Assembly (NCBI RefSeq): GCF_032191465.1
Contig: NZ_JAQOUE010000001.1
Span: forward strand, 1,302,001 to 1,366,000
DNA: 64,000 nt
Source: Candidatus Nitronereus thalassa
Lineage (GTDB): Bacteria; Nitrospirota; Nitrospiria; Nitrospirales; UBA8639
Direction: 5' to 3'
Shown: one piece after another, positions 63,001 to 64,000 of the stretch
Layout of the letters: each line of letters begins with the position of its first letter
Position numbering within the stretch: position 1 is the stretch's first letter
Position numbers and translations under genes: made by a program
Notes under the pieces: generated by a model
Told to the model about the DNA's origin: nothing
Databases searched by the model: none
The model's input: only the letters and a program-made list of their open reading frames with translations

Positions 63001-64000
63001 TTAATTGTCCGGCGCTTCGACGATGTGGTTTTCGAATCGGGTGCAGCCTTCAGCTAATAAGCGATTCGTCAGCATTTCACCGGGCCATTCAATGGGTAAG
63101 TCGGCGGTAAAGACCCAGACATCGGGCGATGTCCAGATAGGTCCATGGTCATCAGGAAGTTCGGGGTCGAACAAATCTGTCCACACCGGCATATACACCC
63201 CGTTTCCACATTGCGTATGCAAATGCACGATCGTCCGACTCCGAACCGGTGGGTCGAGATCGTGCCAGACGGCTGCGGTTTCATCGGCAAGGCGATGAAG
63301 ACGTACGGCATTTTGTGCATCGAACATGGCATAGGCGGCATAGACCGGAACTTCCAGGGAATTGGGCGCTAAAGCGATTTCCGGACATTGAGCCACGAGA
63401 CCTTGAATCAACGTTTCCCGATCGTCTTCTTCCATGGTTTCCGGCAACGAAGAATCTCCGGCGCCGATGAGTTCGAAAAATAAAAAGGCGGTGGACTCGA
63501 CTGGCGGATGCAATCGGGCCGCCACGGGTTGACGGCGATGTGAACTCGCCATCGCAGACACATGATCGTGTATTTTTTGAAGAGTTAGAAAATCGAGCGT
63601 GGTGTCGGTTAACAATCGACGTTCAACCGTAATCACCGTTCCCGGCTGAATGTGCAGGCAATTCCGCAATAATTCCGCTGTGCGTTCGGGGTCCAATTTT
63701 AATTGCAGGGGATTAGGCAAATTCGCCTGAAGCGGCAACTCAATGGCCCCAAGTACGGCATAGGCCGGTTTATCCTCCGGATCCCCGTCAATCATCACCG
63801 AACACGACGCTTCGGCAAGGAGATCAAATAACCATTCCGCCATTTCCTCATCCAGAGCGGCAAGTACGGTCAACACATCATACTCACGGTCCTGCTCTAA
63901 CAAGGCTTGCAGGACTTCAATCGCAAGTTCGGAGTCACCATGGTCATGACGCCGGGCGTTGATGAGATGAATCAGGTCGCGCGTTAACGGATCCGGGCGA
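63001..64000 (-). CDS. Unrecognised protein, N-terminus beyond window edge
   Basis: The frame is open without a stop from 63001 to the right edge, so at least 332 codons are seen and the start lies outside. A TTG at 63903 is unlikely to be the start because the coding pattern continues upstream (PDPLTRDLIHLINARRHDHG). Content is acidic and Leu-rich, with no signal peptide or membrane helix in view. Helical segments near the visible start (VLTVLAALDEEMAEWLFDLL) recall repeat solenoids; the rest is unfamiliar. It converges on the PHP gene with a 46-base gap. No function is proposed. Confidence 0.7.
   Translation of the reverse strand, partial: RPDPLTRDLIHLINARRHDHGDSELAIEVLQALLEQDREYDVLTVLAALDEEMAEWLFDLLAEASCSVMIDGDPEDKPAYAVLGAIELPLQANLPNPLQLKLDPERTAELLRNCLHIQPGTVITVERRLLTDTTLDFLTLQKIHDHVSAMASSHRRQPVAARLHPPVESTAFLFFELIGAGDSSLPETMEEDDRETLIQGLVAQCPEIALAPNSLEVPVYAAYAMFDAQNAVRLHRLADETAAVWHDLDPPVRSRTIVHLHTQCGNGVYMPVWTDLFDPELPDDHGPIWTSPDVWVFTADLPIEWPGEMLTNRLLAEGCTRFENHIVEAPDN

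Overview
The window reads as chromosome from a Gram-negative, flagellated, diderm bacterium with about half G+C. An LptD gene implies an outer membrane with LPS. The gene set (proteobacterial-style CheZ, MinD-like FlhG next to FlhF, sigma-54 activators of the FlrBC type, a Tll0287-like haem c protein, many response-regulator fusions) fits the phylum Nitrospirota, possibly Nitrospira. That placement is inference; there is no 16S or other marker here. Almost everything from 1 to 61 kb is on the minus strand, so transcription runs from high to low coordinates. No rRNA, tRNA, CRISPR array or intact mobile element was seen.

Layout, low to high coordinate. (1) 1-5.2 kb: first chemotaxis block: start of a CheA (cut by the window edge), CheZ, CheY, a second single-domain receiver, CheR, a 650-residue HEAT-repeat protein and a small excisionase-type HTH protein. 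(2) 5.3-11.5 kb: a signalling block of receiver-HATPase (RsbW-like) protein, a large hybrid histidine kinase ending in an Hpt domain, a variant HD-GYP protein and a STAS protein. (3) 11.6-24.4 kb: second chemotaxis block: CheB, CheD, CheR, a periplasmic haem c protein, a dCache chemoreceptor, CheW, CheA, CheY, a chemoreceptor-like protein carrying a CheZ-like motif, a second STAS protein and a receiver-PP2C phosphatase. (4) 24.7-46.9 kb: flagellar assembly: fliA, flhG, flhF, flhA, flhB, fliR, fliQ, fliP, fliO, fliN, fliM, fliL, then a terminator, then flgE, flgD, fliK, a MotE-like gene, fliJ, fliI, fliH, fliG, fliF, fliE, flgC, flgB. (5) 47.1-53.4 kb: an NtrC-family activator and its kinase (FlrB/FlrC-like), a TPR protein and a second NtrC-family regulator. 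(6) 53.6-64 kb: lptD, folC, accD, molybdopterin genes moaA, fused moaD-moaE and moaC; then, on the plus strand, a FolB-methyltransferase fusion and a PHP phosphoesterase; last an unrecognised minus-strand protein that runs off the right edge.

Regulation visible in the sequence: two good sigma-54 promoters (before flgB and before fliL) match the nearby activators. Six sigma-28 (FliA)-type promoters were found, five of them with the same architecture TWAAG-N15-NCCGAWA, in front of the chemotaxis and signalling operons and of the flhG-fliA pair. This suggests a hierarchy in which sigma-54 with FlrC switches on the basal body and export genes, and FliA then switches on chemotaxis and a partner-switching cascade (PP2C phosphatase, STAS antagonists, HATPase kinase, hybrid kinase, HD-GYP).

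The most interesting items are the receiver-equipped partner-switching module embedded among the chemotaxis genes, the receptor-like protein with a CheZ-like D-x-x-x-Q motif and a C-terminal tail shared with CheD, the MoaD-MoaE and FolB-methyltransferase fusions, and the recurring FliA promoter family.
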